Under the pieces are notes generated by a model. That model saw only the letters and a program-made list of their open reading frames with translations. It made no database searches and was not told the origin of the DNA. This document shows, in pieces, positions 21,392 to 21,549 of a stretch of 21,549 nt of DNA. How positions within the stretch are numbered: position 1 is the first letter of the stretch; every line of letters starts with the position of its first letter. The position numbers and the translations under genes were made by a program. Source of the stretch: Rhodospirillaceae bacterium UBA6219 (GTDB lineage: Bacteria; Pseudomonadota; Alphaproteobacteria; Rhodospirillales; Magnetospirillaceae). The stretch spans positions 1-21,549 of the forward strand of contig DISD01000097.1 in NCBI GenBank assembly GCA_002435715.1, read 5' to 3'.

Positions 21392-21549
21392 CTCAGAACT
21401 GAAATGCGATGTTTTGGTCATCGGCGGCGGTCATGCCGGTGCCGAGGCCGCCGCTGCTGCCGCCCGCTTTGGGGCTGCCACCATCCTGGCCAGCCAGCGT
21501 CTGGAAACCATCGGCGAGATGAGCTGCAACCCGGCCATCGGCGGTTTGG
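21384..21549 (+). CDS. mnmG: tRNA modification enzyme MnmG (GidA), N-terminal part
   Basis: The window ends after about 55 codons. The sequence KRSELKCDVLVIGGGHAGAEA is followed by a segment ending ETIGEMSCNPAIGGL. It contains the FAD-binding GGGHAGAEAA loop and the SCNPAIGG signature of MnmG, the FAD partner of MnmE in wobble-uridine modification. Two GTG starts are possible. GTG at 21384 has an AGGTG ribosome-binding site at good spacing, while GTG at 21375 follows the mnmE stop without a gap and would add FHV, encoded by the parS palindrome. I give the former, with low certainty. No other start lies between the mnmE stop and the FAD loop. Confidence 0.93.
   Translation, partial: MKRSELKCDVLVIGGGHAGAEAAAAAARFGAATILASQRLETIGEMSCNPAIGGL

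Noticed and set aside
1..21549. CRISPR arrays, tRNA or rRNA genes, transposons, prophage
   Set aside because: No regularly spaced repeats, no tRNA-like cloverleaf noticed, and no transposase or phage gene. xerD is the chromosomal dimer-resolution recombinase by position and sequence, not an integron or phage integrase.

Overview
This window is chromosomal DNA of a GC-rich alphaproteobacterium, most likely a member of the Rhodospirillales close to Magnetospirillum. That assignment rests on protein style and gene order; no rRNA or magnetosome gene is present. The gene order is the origin-proximal backbone of the class: a kinase-pyrophosphorylase (DUF299) gene and hemE point away from each other across a gene-free, DnaA-box-bearing gap, and rho, mnmE and mnmG follow. 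No tRNA, insertion sequence, prophage or CRISPR array was seen.

Left part (1-8.4 kb). A PII gene (glnK) and the first codons of an ammonium transporter (amtB) read leftward. A UbiH-type FAD monooxygenase reads rightward. A leftward operon holds a 46-residue single-span membrane protein, a 574-residue exported helical protein, xerD and a small zinc-ribbon protein. Divergent from it is the rightward operon aroK-aroB-CNNM/CorC-type transporter. Paired terminators at 8.38-8.43 kb close this part.

Middle (8.4-12.4 kb). Five leftward genes are chained by 4-8 base overlaps: ppsR, a maf paralogue, aroE, coaE and dnaQ. They share one transcription unit that begins beside the gap at 12022-12430. That gap is the best candidate for the chromosomal replication origin. 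It holds about five near-consensus DnaA boxes, three copies of TCCACAGGC (two of them in a perfect 10-bp inverted repeat), several GANTC sites in and beside it, and a polypyrimidine tract. It lies at the hemE/DUF299 junction where Caulobacter and Rickettsia origins are known.

Right part (12.4-21.5 kb). hemE-hemH-hemJ encode late haem synthesis, and rho has its own promoter and leader. Rho converges through a shared bidirectional terminator on a leftward set: DUF255 thioredoxin-domain protein, ogt and an unrecognised histidine-rich membrane protein. A rightward set follows: a DUF6489-like protein, a thioredoxin-like [2Fe-2S] ferredoxin, mnmE and the start of mnmG. A near-perfect parS (ParB-binding) palindrome sits on the mnmE/mnmG junction, and a second, weaker one lies inside the DUF255 gene, about 9 and 6 kb from the candidate origin. 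The genes immediately flanking the origin are transcribed away from it. The most interesting content is therefore the paired origin and centromere. I found no convincing novel defence or biosynthetic system, but several small or unrecognised genes merit a look.
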